DNA of 64,000 bases from the NCBI RefSeq assembly GCF_040137905.1, contig NZ_JBEFDG010000044.1, forward strand, positions 1-64,000, given 5' to 3'. Positions 51,489 through 60,492 of this stretch are shown piece by piece; the stretch's first letter is position 1, and every line of letters starts with the position of its first letter. The position numbers and the translations under genes are program-made. Below the pieces are notes generated by a model. That model worked only from the letters and a program-made list of their open reading frames with translations, was not told the DNA's origin and did not search any database. Source of the DNA: Corticimicrobacter sp040137905 (lineage in GTDB: Bacteria > Pseudomonadota > Gammaproteobacteria > Burkholderiales > Burkholderiaceae_B).

Positions 51489-52379
51489 TCAACCTCTTGG
51501 ATGATGAGCGGCATGCAAGGTCTTCAGCCGCTCCCGGGCCACGTGAGTATAGATCTGCGTCGTAGAGATGTCGGCATGACCCAGCAGCATCTGTACCACG
51601 CGCAGATCGGCACCATGATTGAGCAGATGCGTGGCGAAGGCATGCCTGAGCACATGCGGCGACAGCGGGGCATGAATATCGGCCAGCACCGCATACTTGC
51701 GCACCAGCACCCAGAACATCTGCCGCGTCATGCCGGCACTGCGGTTGGTCAGGAACAGCGCATCGCTGCGCGCCTGGCCCAGCATGAATGGCCGGCCATG
51801 CGCCAGATACTGTGTCAGCCAGTGGCAGGCCTCCGCCCCCAGCGGCACCAGCCGGTCCTTGCCCCCCTTGCCCATGCGTACCCGCAGCACGCCTTCATCC
51901 AGGCTGACATCCAGCACATTCAGCCCCACCAGTTCGGAGACCCGCAAGCCGGTGGCATACAGCGTCTCCAGCATGGCACGATCACGCAGCCCCATCGGGT
52001 TTTCCGTCACGGGCGCGGCCAGCAACGCCTCGACCTGCCGCTCCGACAGCGTCTTGGGCAGGCGGGCCGGCTGCCGGGCACTCTGGATAGTCTGGCAGGG
52101 ATCAAGCGCGGCCCGTCCGGTTCGCAACGCCCAGGCATAGTAGCGCCGCAAGGTCGCCAGACGGCGGTTGGCCGTGCTGGCGCGTGTCTGCGCATGACAG
52201 GCTGCAAACCAGCCCTGGATATCGTGTGGCTGCACTGCATTCAGGTCAGGCGAGGCCTTTCCTGCCTGCGCCAGCCAGCCCGAGAATGCCCGCAGGTCAC
52301 GGCGGTACGCCTGCAACGTGTTGTTCGACAGGCCATCTTCCAGCCATAGCGCATCGATGAATGCATCCACGTCCGACAT
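51489..52379 (-). CDS. xerD: Site-specific tyrosine recombinase XerD
   Basis: 296 residues from the ATG at 52379 (GGAG eight bases upstream). With XerC it resolves chromosome dimers at dif. Seen: the N-terminal SAM-like domain (FIDALWLEDGLSNNTLQAYRRDL) and the catalytic domain with Arg in YATGLRVSELVGL (about 146), Lys in MGKGGKDRLVPLG, HVLRHAFATHLL (H-x-x-R about 241-244), LLGHADISTTQIYTHV (His about 267 and the nucleophile Tyr about 276). XerD is favoured over XerC by the LLGHADISTTQIYTHV form. Confidence 0.95.
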   Translation of the reverse strand: MSDVDAFIDALWLEDGLSNNTLQAYRRDLRAFSGWLAQAGKASPDLNAVQPHDIQGWFAACHAQTRASTANRRLATLRRYYAWALRTGRAALDPCQTIQSARQPARLPKTLSERQVEALLAAPVTENPMGLRDRAMLETLYATGLRVSELVGLNVLDVSLDEGVLRVRMGKGGKDRLVPLGAEACHWLTQYLAHGRPFMLGQARSDALFLTNRSAGMTRQMFWVLVRKYAVLADIHAPLSPHVLRHAFATHLLNHGADLRVVQMLLGHADISTTQIYTHVARERLKTLHAAHHPRG

Positions 52380-52561
52380 CAGGACGACTCCATAAATATG
52401 ACGCTCCGGCAACAAAAAACACTCCGGGGCGATCTTAAGACGTTTGCCGGATCAGGTCGAGCCGGCGAACCAAACAATCAGGCGTCCAGGCTTCTGGCAT
52501 ATGCTTATGCGATACAGTCATCATCCATACAGATCTCACGACTCCATACGACCGCTGCACC

Positions 52562-53473
52562 ATGTCTACCTTCCTGCTCGTCCTGCCTGATTTCATGCTG
52601 ATCCTGCTCGGCTGGCTGCTGCGGCACCGCCTGGGCTTCGAACGCAGTTTCTTCATGCCGCTGGAGCGGTTGATCTATTACGTCCTGTTTCCTGCCCTGC
52701 TGTTCCAGGCCACGCTGCGCGCGCCCATCGTGCTGAGCGATGCCATCAACCTGATCGGTGCCACCCTGGCGCTGCTGGCAACCGGCATCCTGCTGGCGCA
52801 ACTGGCCCGGCCACTGCTGCGTCTGCCGGCTTTCGAACATGCCTGCGTGGCGCAATGCGGATACCGTTTCAACACCTATCTGGGACTGGCCATCGCGTTC
52901 AGTCTGGCCGGCACGCGTGGTCAGAGCATCATGGCCATCATCATCGGCCTGGCCGTGCCGGTCGTCAATGCGGCCGCCGTCTTCGGACTGGCACGCACCA
53001 ACGGCGGCAGTGTCGGCCGTGAACTGCTGCGCAATCCCCTGCTGCTGGCAACCGTGCTCGGGCTGGCAGGCAATATGCTGGGGCTGCACCTGCCCGGACC
53101 TATCGAGATTTTTGCCAGCAAGCTCGGGGCGGCGGCCATTGCACTGGGTATTGTCTGCGTGGGGGCCAACCTGTCCTGGGAAGGCGGCAAGGGACAGGTC
53201 GGCACCATGACCTGGATGCTGGCGGTCAAGCTGATCGCCATGCCTGCCCTGGCCTGGCCAATCGGTCTGGCATTCGGCCTGCCTGCAGTGGAACAGGCCA
53301 TGCTGCTGCTGTTCGCCACACTACCCACCGCATCGAGCGCCTACATTCTGGCCATTCGCATGGGAGGCGATGGACGCGCCGTTGCACTGCTGATTTCAAC
53401 AGGCACACTGCTGTCGGCGCTGACCATCCCGCTTTGGCTGCTGATGCTGCCGGCCGCTATCCAGGTGCAATGA
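52562..53473 (+). CDS. AEC (auxin efflux carrier)-family transporter
   Basis: 303 residues with ten predicted membrane helices in two groups. Seen: LLGWLLRHRLGFERSFFMPLERLIYYVLFPALLF, matching the family start, then CGYRFNTYLGLAIAFSLAG and NPLLLATVLGLAGNMLGLHLPG, and the C-terminal LLFATLPTASSAYILAIRMGGDG with the typical (P)TAxxxY pattern. AEC carriers move organic acids such as malate or malonate; the substrate here is unknown. Monocistronic; converges with fumC. Confidence 0.9.
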   Translation: MSTFLLVLPDFMLILLGWLLRHRLGFERSFFMPLERLIYYVLFPALLFQATLRAPIVLSDAINLIGATLALLATGILLAQLARPLLRLPAFEHACVAQCGYRFNTYLGLAIAFSLAGTRGQSIMAIIIGLAVPVVNAAAVFGLARTNGGSVGRELLRNPLLLATVLGLAGNMLGLHLPGPIEIFASKLGAAAIALGIVCVGANLSWEGGKGQVGTMTWMLAVKLIAMPALAWPIGLAFGLPAVEQAMLLLFATLPTASSAYILAIRMGGDGRAVALLISTGTLLSALTIPLWLLMLPAAIQVQ

Positions 53474-53490
53474 GCGCGCATGGGATGCAC

Positions 53491-53526
53491 CGTCAAAAAG
53501 TACTGCCGGTACGGGGCCGGCAGTAC
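53491..53526 (-). terminator. Intrinsic terminator of fumC (bidirectional stem)
   Basis: GTACTGCCGG (53500-53509) pairs perfectly with CCGGCAGTAC (53517-53526) over a seven-base loop. On the minus strand the stem is followed by TTTTTGACG. It lies nine bases after the fumC stop and also downstream of the AEC gene. Confidence 0.88.
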
Positions 53527-53534
53527 CTTGCACC

Positions 53535-54923
53535 TCAACGCGAGTTGGTCATGTCCTGGGGCACGACCCACTGCACAAACTGCGCCTCGGTCACATAGCC
53601 CAGCGCCAGGGCCGACTCCTTGAGGGAGAGGTTTTCCTTGTGTGCCTTCTTGGCGATCTGGGCGGCCTTGTCGTAGCCGATATGCGGATTGAGGGCCGTG
53701 ACCAGCATCAGCGAACGATTCACCAGTTCCTCGATGCGCTCGCGGTTGGGCTCGATACCCCGTGCGCAGTGCTCGTCGAAACTATGCATGCCATCGGCCA
53801 GCAGGCGCACCGACTGCAGGAAATTGTGGATCAGCAGCGGCTTGAATACGTTCAACTCGAAATTGCCGCTGGCCCCGCCCATATTGATCGCCACATCGTT
53901 GCCCAGCACCTGCGCCGCCAGCATGGTCAGCGCCTCGCACTGCGTGGGATTGACCTTGCCCGGCATGATGGAACTGCCCGGCTCATTCTCGGGAATGCTG
54001 ATTTCACCCAGCCCCGAACGCGGGCCGCTGGCCAGCCAGCGCACATCATTGGCGATCTTGATCAGGCCGGCCGCCAGCGTCTTGAGGGCACCATGCGTGA
54101 ACAGCAGCGCCTCATGCGAGGCCAGGGCCTGGAATTTGTTGGGGGCCGATACAAAGGGCACGCCCGTGTCGCGCGCCAGTTCGGCCGACACGCGGACGCT
54201 GAACTCCGGATGTGCGTTCAGGCCGGTTCCGACAGCCGTGCCGCCGATCGCCAGTTGATGCAGGCCGGGCAACGTCGCCCGGATCTGCTGTTCGGCCAGT
54301 TCGAGCTGGGCCACATGGCCCGACAGCTCCTGGCCCAGCGTCAGCGGCGTGGCATCCTGCAGGTGCGTACGGCCGATCTTGACGATATCGGCAAAAGCCT
54401 CGCTTTTGGCCTGCAGCGTCTTGCGCAACGCCACCAGGGCCGGCAAGAGGACCTGCTCGACCTGCACCGCTGCCGCCACATGCATGGCCGTCGGGAAGAC
54501 GTCATTGGAAGACTGGCCACGATTGACGTGATCATTGGGGTGTACCTTGCGCCCCTCGCCGCGTTCGCCACCCAGGATTTCCGAAGCCCGGTTGGCCAGG
54601 ACCTCGTTCATGTTCATGTTGCTCTGCGTACCAGACCCTGTCTGCCAGACCGACAGCGGGAATTCATTCGGCCACTTGCCGGCCACGACCTCGTCGGCAG
54701 CGGCGATGACGGCCTTGGCAATGCCGCCATCGATCTGGCCCAGTTCTGCATTGACATGCGCGGCGGCGCGCTTGAGCCTGGCCAGCGCGTCGATCAGTTG
54801 CGCCGGCATTTTCTCGGTCGAGATGGCGAAGTGATGCAGGGAACGCTGCGTCTGTGCGCCCCACAGATGATCGGACGGCACCTCGATCGGGCCGAAGGTG
54901 TCTTTTTCGATACGAATGCTCAT
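53535..54923 (-). CDS. fumC: Fumarate hydratase class II
   Basis: 462 residues from the ATG at 54923 (GGAG six bases before); a GTG five codons upstream includes that site. The Fe-free, heat-stable fumarase of the TCA cycle. Seen: DTFGPIEVPSDHLWGAQTQRS at the N-terminus, SGTQSNMNMNEVLANRA, NDVFPTAMH, GRTHLQDATPLTLGQE, and the superfamily signature GSSIMPGKVNPTQ (about 318-330) with its active-site serine. Confidence 0.98.
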   Translation of the reverse strand: MSIRIEKDTFGPIEVPSDHLWGAQTQRSLHHFAISTEKMPAQLIDALARLKRAAAHVNAELGQIDGGIAKAVIAAADEVVAGKWPNEFPLSVWQTGSGTQSNMNMNEVLANRASEILGGERGEGRKVHPNDHVNRGQSSNDVFPTAMHVAAAVQVEQVLLPALVALRKTLQAKSEAFADIVKIGRTHLQDATPLTLGQELSGHVAQLELAEQQIRATLPGLHQLAIGGTAVGTGLNAHPEFSVRVSAELARDTGVPFVSAPNKFQALASHEALLFTHGALKTLAAGLIKIANDVRWLASGPRSGLGEISIPENEPGSSIMPGKVNPTQCEALTMLAAQVLGNDVAINMGGASGNFELNVFKPLLIHNFLQSVRLLADGMHSFDEHCARGIEPNRERIEELVNRSLMLVTALNPHIGYDKAAQIAKKAHKENLSLKESALALGYVTEAQFVQWVVPQDMTNSR

Positions 54924-55129
54924 ACTGCGCTCCACCACAAATGAAAACGGTTATGGATAGTAAAATCGTTAGCTTAGCAGATGCGGGAACTCTGCTGCCC
55001 AGGTCCCAGCCTGCGCGGGATCGGAAGACATTTATACGGTATTCTTTCGGCTTGCCGCCATTGCCACCGCATATCCTCTGCCGACGATACGCCCGATTGC
55101 CCAATCTCGCCACCCCAGCCACCACCATC

Positions 55130-55678
55130 ATGCCCGCCCATGCCCCCCTGCCCGCGCCCGAGCAGCGCGAACTGACTCTGCCCGACAGCGAGGCAACCGA
55201 ACAGTTGGCCCAGAAGCTGGCCACCTTCATCCTGGCCGATGCAGTTCCCCAGGCGACCGCAGCCGGGCATGGCCGGCCTGCCTATCCAGTGGCACATATC
55301 CACCTGCAGGGCGACCTGGGTGCGGGCAAGACGTGCTTTGCCCGTGCGCTGTTGCGCGCATGCGGCGTTCAGGGCCGGATCAAGAGCCCAAGCTATGCTT
55401 TGCTTGAATCTTATAAAATTTCTAGCTTATACTTGCATCATCTTGATTTCTATAGATTTAGCAATTCTGACGAATGGCTGGATGCAGGATTCGACGAACT
55501 GCTGCTCGAACCGGCCCTGGTTTTGATCGAATGGCCGGAGCGCGCAGCAGGACGGTTGCCCCGCCCCGACCTGCTGATTGGGCTGGATTATGCAACCGAT
55601 CCTGACCCCGCTGCCGGACGTATCGCCAGACTGACTGCCTACACGATGCGAGGGCGAACATGGCTGACTCATCTCTGA
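55130..55678 (+). CDS. tsaE: tRNA threonylcarbamoyladenosine synthesis ATPase TsaE
   Basis: 182 residues from the ATG at 55130. TsaE works with TsaB-TsaD to make t6A37 in tRNAs reading ANN codons. Seen: Walker A LQGDLGAGKTCFARALLRACG (Lys/Thr about 67-68), KSPSYALLESY, the family segment HLDFYRF (about 103-109), and the Walker-B-like VLIEWPERA (Glu-Trp-Pro typical of TsaE). About 85 bases in the middle (55391-55476) are strikingly AT-rich with rare codons, although the protein remains conserved. The last 19 bases overlap the next gene. Confidence 0.95.
   Translation: MPAHAPLPAPEQRELTLPDSEATEQLAQKLATFILADAVPQATAAGHGRPAYPVAHIHLQGDLGAGKTCFARALLRACGVQGRIKSPSYALLESYKISSLYLHHLDFYRFSNSDEWLDAGFDELLLEPALVLIEWPERAAGRLPRPDLLIGLDYATDPDPAAGRIARLTAYTMRGRTWLTHL
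55396..55476 (+). promoter_or_regulatory. AT-rich patch within tsaE with promoter-like hexamers
   Basis: This part of tsaE is roughly two-thirds A+T, while the surrounding gene is GC-rich. TTGAAT (55404-55409) and TATACT (55428-55433) are 18 bases apart on the plus strand; TATAAA also occurs at 55412-55417. It could be an internal promoter for amiC-mutL-miaA. Codons TTA, CTT, AGA and ATT, which are rare in neighbours, cluster here. Confidence 0.4.
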
Positions 55679-57036
55679 TTCCCCGCAGCGGCACCCGCCG
55701 CCGCCTGCTCGGCGCAGCAGCCACACTGGCTCTGCTGCCCGTCTGGCCGCGCACGGCCCAGGCTGCCAGCATCCTGGCCGTGCGTACCTGGCCGGCCGAC
55801 GACTACACCCGCGTCACCCTGGAGATCGACACCGAACTCAAGGCCGAGCACTTCACCCTGGACAATCCCCATCGACTGGTCGTCGATATCGAAGGGCTGA
55901 CCATGGCGCAGGCGCTCAACGAACTGGTTTCCAAGGTCAAGCCCGACGATCCCTATATTGCCGGTTTGCGTGTCGCGCAGAACCGCCCCAATGTCGTGCG
56001 CCTGGTGTTCGACCTGAAGCAGGCCATCGCACCGCAGGTCTTCACGCTCAAGCCGGTGGCCGACTACCAATACCGTCTGGTGCTCGACCTCTATCCGCAC
56101 GCGACCCAGGATTCGCTCACCGCCCTGCTCAAGGATATCTCCCAGCAGGACGACGATCCACTGGCCCGCATCCTGGAAGACATTTCCCGCAGCCCGGCCG
56201 GATCGCAGCCGGCTCCCGCCGAAACCCCGGTGCGCCCGACCACGCCGCCGGCCGTGGCGACAGCCCCGCCCCAGCCGGCGCGATCCACCCAGCAGCCGGT
56301 ACGGCCACCCGCAACCAGCGGTGGCCGCACCCGCACACTTATCGTGGCCATCGATCCGGGCCATGGGGGCGAGGATCCTGGCGCAGTTGGCCCGGGCGGC
56401 ACCCACGAGAAAACCGTGGTGCTTCAGATCGCCAAGCGTCTGCAGCGCCTCATCGACGCCACACCCGGCATGCGTGCCTACATGACCCGCGACAGCGACT
56501 TCTTCGTGCCGCTGAACGTACGCGTCCTGAAGGCGCGCCGGGTCAAGGCCGATCTGTTCATTTCCATCCATGCCGATGCCTGGACCCGGCCCAGTGCCAA
56601 CGGCTCGTCGGTTTTCGCGCTGTCGCAACGCGGAGCCAGCAGTACCGCCGCACGCATGATGGCCGCCCGCGAAAATGCGGCCGACCTGATCGGTGGCGTC
56701 AACCTAGGCAGCCAGGACCGCCAGGTCGCCAGCGTCCTGCTGGACCTGTCCACGACGGCACAGATCAGCAATTCGCTGCAAGTGGGCGGCAACGTCCTCG
56801 ACCAGATCGGACAGTTTCACCGCCTGCACAAGCCTCGCGTCGAACAGGCCGGATTTGCCGTGCTGCGTGCCCCGGACATCCCCTCCATCCTGGTGGAGAC
56901 CGCTTTCATCAGCAACCCTCGCGAAGAACAGCTGCTGAAAACGGCAGCCCACCAGGACAAGCTGGCCAATGCCATCCTGGGTGGCGTGCGCAGCTATTTT
57001 GCGGCCAATCCGCATATTGCGCAGGCCACTGGCTGA
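55660..57036 (+). CDS. amiC: N-acetylmuramoyl-L-alanine amidase (AmiC type)
   Basis: 458 residues. A Tat signal (SGTRRRLLGAAATLALLP, cleavage after about residue 33, AQA) sends it folded to the periplasm. The AMIN domain (about 35-140) targets it to septal peptidoglycan, and a Pro-rich linker (about 180-225) follows. The amidase_3 domain has IDPGHGGEDPGAVGPGGTHEK (zinc His and Glu), LFISIHADAWT (His) and SILVETAFISNPREE (catalytic Glu). It splits daughter-cell walls and is usually activated by LytM/EnvC factors. The ATG lies inside tsaE. Confidence 0.96.
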   Translation: MADSSLIPRSGTRRRLLGAAATLALLPVWPRTAQAASILAVRTWPADDYTRVTLEIDTELKAEHFTLDNPHRLVVDIEGLTMAQALNELVSKVKPDDPYIAGLRVAQNRPNVVRLVFDLKQAIAPQVFTLKPVADYQYRLVLDLYPHATQDSLTALLKDISQQDDDPLARILEDISRSPAGSQPAPAETPVRPTTPPAVATAPPQPARSTQQPVRPPATSGGRTRTLIVAIDPGHGGEDPGAVGPGGTHEKTVVLQIAKRLQRLIDATPGMRAYMTRDSDFFVPLNVRVLKARRVKADLFISIHADAWTRPSANGSSVFALSQRGASSTAARMMAARENAADLIGGVNLGSQDRQVASVLLDLSTTAQISNSLQVGGNVLDQIGQFHRLHKPRVEQAGFAVLRAPDIPSILVETAFISNPREEQLLKTAAHQDKLANAILGGVRSYFAANPHIAQATG

Positions 57037-57062
57037 TCCGGGGCTGAGAATATAATGGCGGG

Positions 57063-59030
57063 ATGACCCAACCCGCTCAGACTCCGCGCCGTTCCATCAC
57101 GGCGCTGCCCGATTTGCTCGTCAGCCAGATTGCCGCTGGCGAAGTCATTGAACGCCCCGCTTCCGTACTCAAGGAACTGGTCGAGAACGCCCTCGACGCG
57201 GGCGCGCGCACCATTGACATCCGCCTGGAAGGCGGCGGCATTCGCCGCCTTGCCATCACCGACGATGGCTTTGGCATCCCCCCCGAAGAGCTGGCGCTGG
57301 CGCTGACGCGCCACGCCACCAGCAAGATACGCTCCCTGGCCGAACTCGAATCGGTAAACTCCATGGGCTTTCGCGGCGAGGCCCTGGCCTCAATCGCTTC
57401 GGTCGCCCAGGTCACCCTGATCTCGCGCACCCGCGACGGCGCCCATGCCTGGCAGTTGCAACCGCCTTCCCTCGAACCGGAGCCGGCATCCGGCCCGCCC
57501 GGCACGACCGTGGATGTCAGGCAGTTGTTCGACCGCGTGCCGGCACGCCGCAAGTTCCTGCGCTCGGAGACCACGGAGCAGTCGCACTGTGTTGCCGCCG
57601 CCGAGCGGATCGCACTGGCGCATCCTGGTATCGCGTTTCGCATCTTCGTCAATGACAAGGCCTATCGACAGTGGCTGCCCGCCACGCCACTGCAGCGCAT
57701 CCGCGATGTGCTGGGCCTCGAATTCGGGCAGGAATGCCTGGAAGTCGAGGCTGCCAATGGCCTGATCAGCCTGGGCGGCATGGTGATACGACCCACTGCG
57801 GCACGGGCCCGCACCGACCGCCAGTACCTGTACGTCAATGGCCGTTTCGTGCGTGACCGTACCGTCTCGCATGCACTGCGCAGTGCCTATGCCGACGTGC
57901 TGCATGGCGACCGTCAGCCCGCCTTCGTCCTGTTTCTGGACATCGATCCGGCCACGGTCGATGTCAACGTCCACCCGGCCAAGCATGAGGTCCGGTTCCG
58001 CGACAGCGGTGCCGTACACCGTTTTGTCGCCCATACGGTGGGGCAGACGCTGGCCTCGGCCACTTCGGCACAGGGACAGCAGGATGCCGCCGCACAGGCC
58101 ACCATTGCCGTGGATGATGCGCAGGCTGAACGTGTCGCCAGCCATCCGACACCGGCGCAACGTGCACCGCATGTCCAGATGCCATTGAGCGCACGCCCTG
58201 TGCCGTTCAACGCCAGCCAGGCGCAAGAATGGAGCCGCTTTTACCAGCCCCTGTCGAATGCCGGTACAGCCTCTGTGAGCAGCCAGCCATCCGGCGCGCC
58301 TCAGCCGGCCCCCGCGCCCCTTTCCCAGACAGCCGCTCCCTCGCCCTTCCTGCGCGAACCAGCACCAGCCTATGCACCGCTTCCAGCCTCGTCCATGCCG
58401 GCAACACCCTCCCTGTCACCGCCCGCGACGCAGGCTGCGCTCGACACCTTGCCACTGGGATTGGCGCTGGGTCAATTGCATGGCATCTATATCCTTGCGC
58501 AGAACGCTCGAGGACTGGTTCTGGTGGACATGCATGCGGCACACGAGCGCATTGTGTACGAGCGCCTCAAGCAGGCACACGACGCCCAGGACATGCCTGT
58601 CCAGGCTCTGCTGGTGCCGGTCGTGTTCCATGCGCCGGAATCCGATATCGCCCTGGTCGAAGAACACCAGGAAGCCTTGTCCGGTCTGGGCTTCGAGATG
58701 CGTCCGGCGGGACCCGGCAGCATCGCGGTACGTGCCGTTCCGGCCCCGCTGACCCAGGCCGACATCGAAACACTGGCCCGTGCCGTCCTGCGCGATCTTG
58801 CCGATGTCGGCGTTTCTCGCAAGTTGACCGAACAACGCAATGAACTGCTCTCGACCATGGCCTGCCATGGTTCGGTGCGTGCCAATCGCCAGCTGACACT
58901 GCCGGAGATGAATGCACTGCTGCGCCAGATGGAGGCCACCGAGCGTTCGGATCAGTGCAACCATGGCCGCCCGACCTGGATACAGTGGTCCCTCGGCGAG
59001 CTGGACAAGCTGTTTCTTCGCGGCCAGTAG
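57063..59030 (+). CDS. mutL: DNA mismatch repair protein MutL
   Basis: 655 residues. N-terminal GHKL ATPase: LPDLLVSQIAAGEVIERPASVLKELVENALDAGA (about 17-47), ITDDGFGI, and GFRGEALASI (about 101-110). A Pro/Ala/Gln-rich linker (about 340-450) leads to the dimerisation domain. There, DMHAAHERIVYE (about 491-502) keeps the endonuclease pattern DQHA-x2-E-x4-E apart from Met for Gln, together with ACHGSVRANRQLT and CNHGRPTW. This suggests an endonuclease-active MutL, as in bacteria without MutH. It lies between amiC and miaA, the usual proteobacterial order. Confidence 0.97.
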   Translation: MTQPAQTPRRSITALPDLLVSQIAAGEVIERPASVLKELVENALDAGARTIDIRLEGGGIRRLAITDDGFGIPPEELALALTRHATSKIRSLAELESVNSMGFRGEALASIASVAQVTLISRTRDGAHAWQLQPPSLEPEPASGPPGTTVDVRQLFDRVPARRKFLRSETTEQSHCVAAAERIALAHPGIAFRIFVNDKAYRQWLPATPLQRIRDVLGLEFGQECLEVEAANGLISLGGMVIRPTAARARTDRQYLYVNGRFVRDRTVSHALRSAYADVLHGDRQPAFVLFLDIDPATVDVNVHPAKHEVRFRDSGAVHRFVAHTVGQTLASATSAQGQQDAAAQATIAVDDAQAERVASHPTPAQRAPHVQMPLSARPVPFNASQAQEWSRFYQPLSNAGTASVSSQPSGAPQPAPAPLSQTAAPSPFLREPAPAYAPLPASSMPATPSLSPPATQAALDTLPLGLALGQLHGIYILAQNARGLVLVDMHAAHERIVYERLKQAHDAQDMPVQALLVPVVFHAPESDIALVEEHQEALSGLGFEMRPAGPGSIAVRAVPAPLTQADIETLARAVLRDLADVGVSRKLTEQRNELLSTMACHGSVRANRQLTLPEMNALLRQMEATERSDQCNHGRPTWIQWSLGELDKLFLRGQ

Positions 59031-59070
59031 ACACCATGCCAGCCTGTTCACGCCCCCAGACCTTTACAGC

Positions 59071-60048
59071 ATGCGCATGACCCACTCCCAGGATGCCCAC
59101 GGTCCCTTACCCATACTCTGCCTTGCCGGCCCCACGGCTGCCGGCAAGAGCGCCTCGGTGCGTGCGCTGGCATCACGCTGGCCCATCGACATCATCAACG
59201 TCGATTCCGCGACGATCTATACCGGCATGGATATCGGCACGGCCAAGCCGGACCAGGAAGAACGCAGCCAGCTCCGGCATCACCTGCTCGATATACGCGA
59301 CCCGGCCCAGGCCTATTCGGCAGCCGAATTTCGCCAGGATGCCCTGACGCTGGTCGAACGCACCCGGGCAGCCGGCCGCATTCCCGTACTGGCAGGTGGC
59401 ACCATGCTGTATTTCAAGGCATTGCGCGAAGGCCTCGACGATCTGCCTCAGGCGGATCCGGCGTTGCGCGCAGACCTGGATCGCCAGGCCGCCGAACGCG
59501 GCTGGCCGGCCCTGCATGCAGACCTGCGCCAGCTTGACCCGACCACCGCCGAACGGCTCGCGCCGAACGACAGCCAGCGCATCCAGCGCGCCCTCGAAAT
59601 CTGCCTGCTGGCCGGTCGCCCCATGTCCGATCTACTCACCGACCCGGCACAGCGCCCTGCGGCAGATACCCGCTGGCAATTCGTGACCATCAGCCTGGAG
59701 CCATCCGACCGTCTGGTACTGCACCGACGCATCGCACAACGCTTCGGCAGCATGCTGACCAACGGGCTGATAGACGAGGTAGCCCAACTCAGGCAGCGGC
59801 CGGACCTCCACCCGGGCCTGCCCTCCATCCGCTGCGTGGGCTATCGGCAAATCTGGTCATACCTGGCAGGCGAGGTCAGCCTGCATACTGCCGAGGAACA
59901 GGCCGTGGCAGCCACCCGACAGCTCGCCAAGCGCCAGATTACCTGGCTGCGGGCACTGCCCGACCGCACGATCATTGACTGCCTGGATCCCCAGGCAGTC
60001 GCCAGACTGATCGATGCCGCGGCACCCATACTGGACAGCAGCGCGTAG
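59071..60048 (+). CDS. miaA: tRNA dimethylallyltransferase
   Basis: 325 residues from the ATG at 59071 (59077 is an equal alternative); the frame is open upstream into mutL but has no similarity there. It adds the isopentenyl group to A37 of tRNAs reading UNN codons. Seen: P-loop LAGPTAAGKSASVRALA (about 16-32), INVDSATIYTGMDIGTAKP, VLAGGTMLYFKAL (about 109-121), NDSQRIQRALEI and IRCVGYRQIW, with KRQITWLR near the C-terminus. Where most enzymes have DSAQVYRG this one has DSATIYTG. It follows mutL by 40 bases. Confidence 0.96.
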   Translation: MRMTHSQDAHGPLPILCLAGPTAAGKSASVRALASRWPIDIINVDSATIYTGMDIGTAKPDQEERSQLRHHLLDIRDPAQAYSAAEFRQDALTLVERTRAAGRIPVLAGGTMLYFKALREGLDDLPQADPALRADLDRQAAERGWPALHADLRQLDPTTAERLAPNDSQRIQRALEICLLAGRPMSDLLTDPAQRPAADTRWQFVTISLEPSDRLVLHRRIAQRFGSMLTNGLIDEVAQLRQRPDLHPGLPSIRCVGYRQIWSYLAGEVSLHTAEEQAVAATRQLAKRQITWLRALPDRTIIDCLDPQAVARLIDAAAPILDSSA

Positions 60049-60098
60049 TATCCTCGCGAGAGAGAGAGCAACCCGCACGCCAAGGAGCGGAAAACCGC

Positions 60099-60485
60099 AT
60101 GATCGATCACCTGGACCATCTCGTACTCACCACCACCGATGAGCCAGCCTGCGTGCACTTCTACGTCGATATGCTCGGCATGCAGCTCGAAACATTCGGT
60201 CAGGGCCGCAAGGCATTCCGCTTCGGCAACCAGAAAATCAATCTGCACGTCAGGGGCCATGAGTTCGAGCCCAAGGCGCATTTGCCTGTCCCCGGCGCGC
60301 TGGATCTCTGCTTTATCGCAGCGATTCCCCTGGATGACGTTATTGCCAGGCTTGGCGGACGCGGTGCACACATCACTGAAGGCCCCGTCAACCGGACCGG
60401 AGCCACTGGCCCCATCCGCTCGATCTACCTGCGTGATCCGGACCTGAACCTGATCGAAATATCAGAACGGCTGCCCCTGCCCTGA
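60099..60485 (+). CDS. VOC (glyoxalase/bleomycin-resistance) family protein
   Basis: 128 residues in the beta-alpha-beta-beta-beta fold, two repeats. Metal ligands fit: His in IDHLDHLVLTT (about 5-8), Glu-like region ETFGQGRKAFRFG, His in INLHVRG (about 49), and Glu in DPDLNLIEISE (about 122). This resembles the VOC group often named virulence protein or YaeR-like. Substrate unknown. AAGGAG lies 12 bases before the ATG. Confidence 0.87.
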   Translation: MIDHLDHLVLTTTDEPACVHFYVDMLGMQLETFGQGRKAFRFGNQKINLHVRGHEFEPKAHLPVPGALDLCFIAAIPLDDVIARLGGRGAHITEGPVNRTGATGPIRSIYLRDPDLNLIEISERLPLP

Positions 60486-60492
60486 GTCACAG

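Noticed and set aside
50863..52379. tRNA-Arg followed by a tyrosine recombinase gene, as in an integrated element
   Set aside because: The recombinase is a standard XerD with core neighbours (ybaK), not a phage or island integrase, and no repeated tRNA 3' end was seen.
60054..60069. Short GA repeat before the VOC gene
   Set aside because: Only a few units long; it is near a normal ribosome-binding site and too short to call a phase-variable tract.
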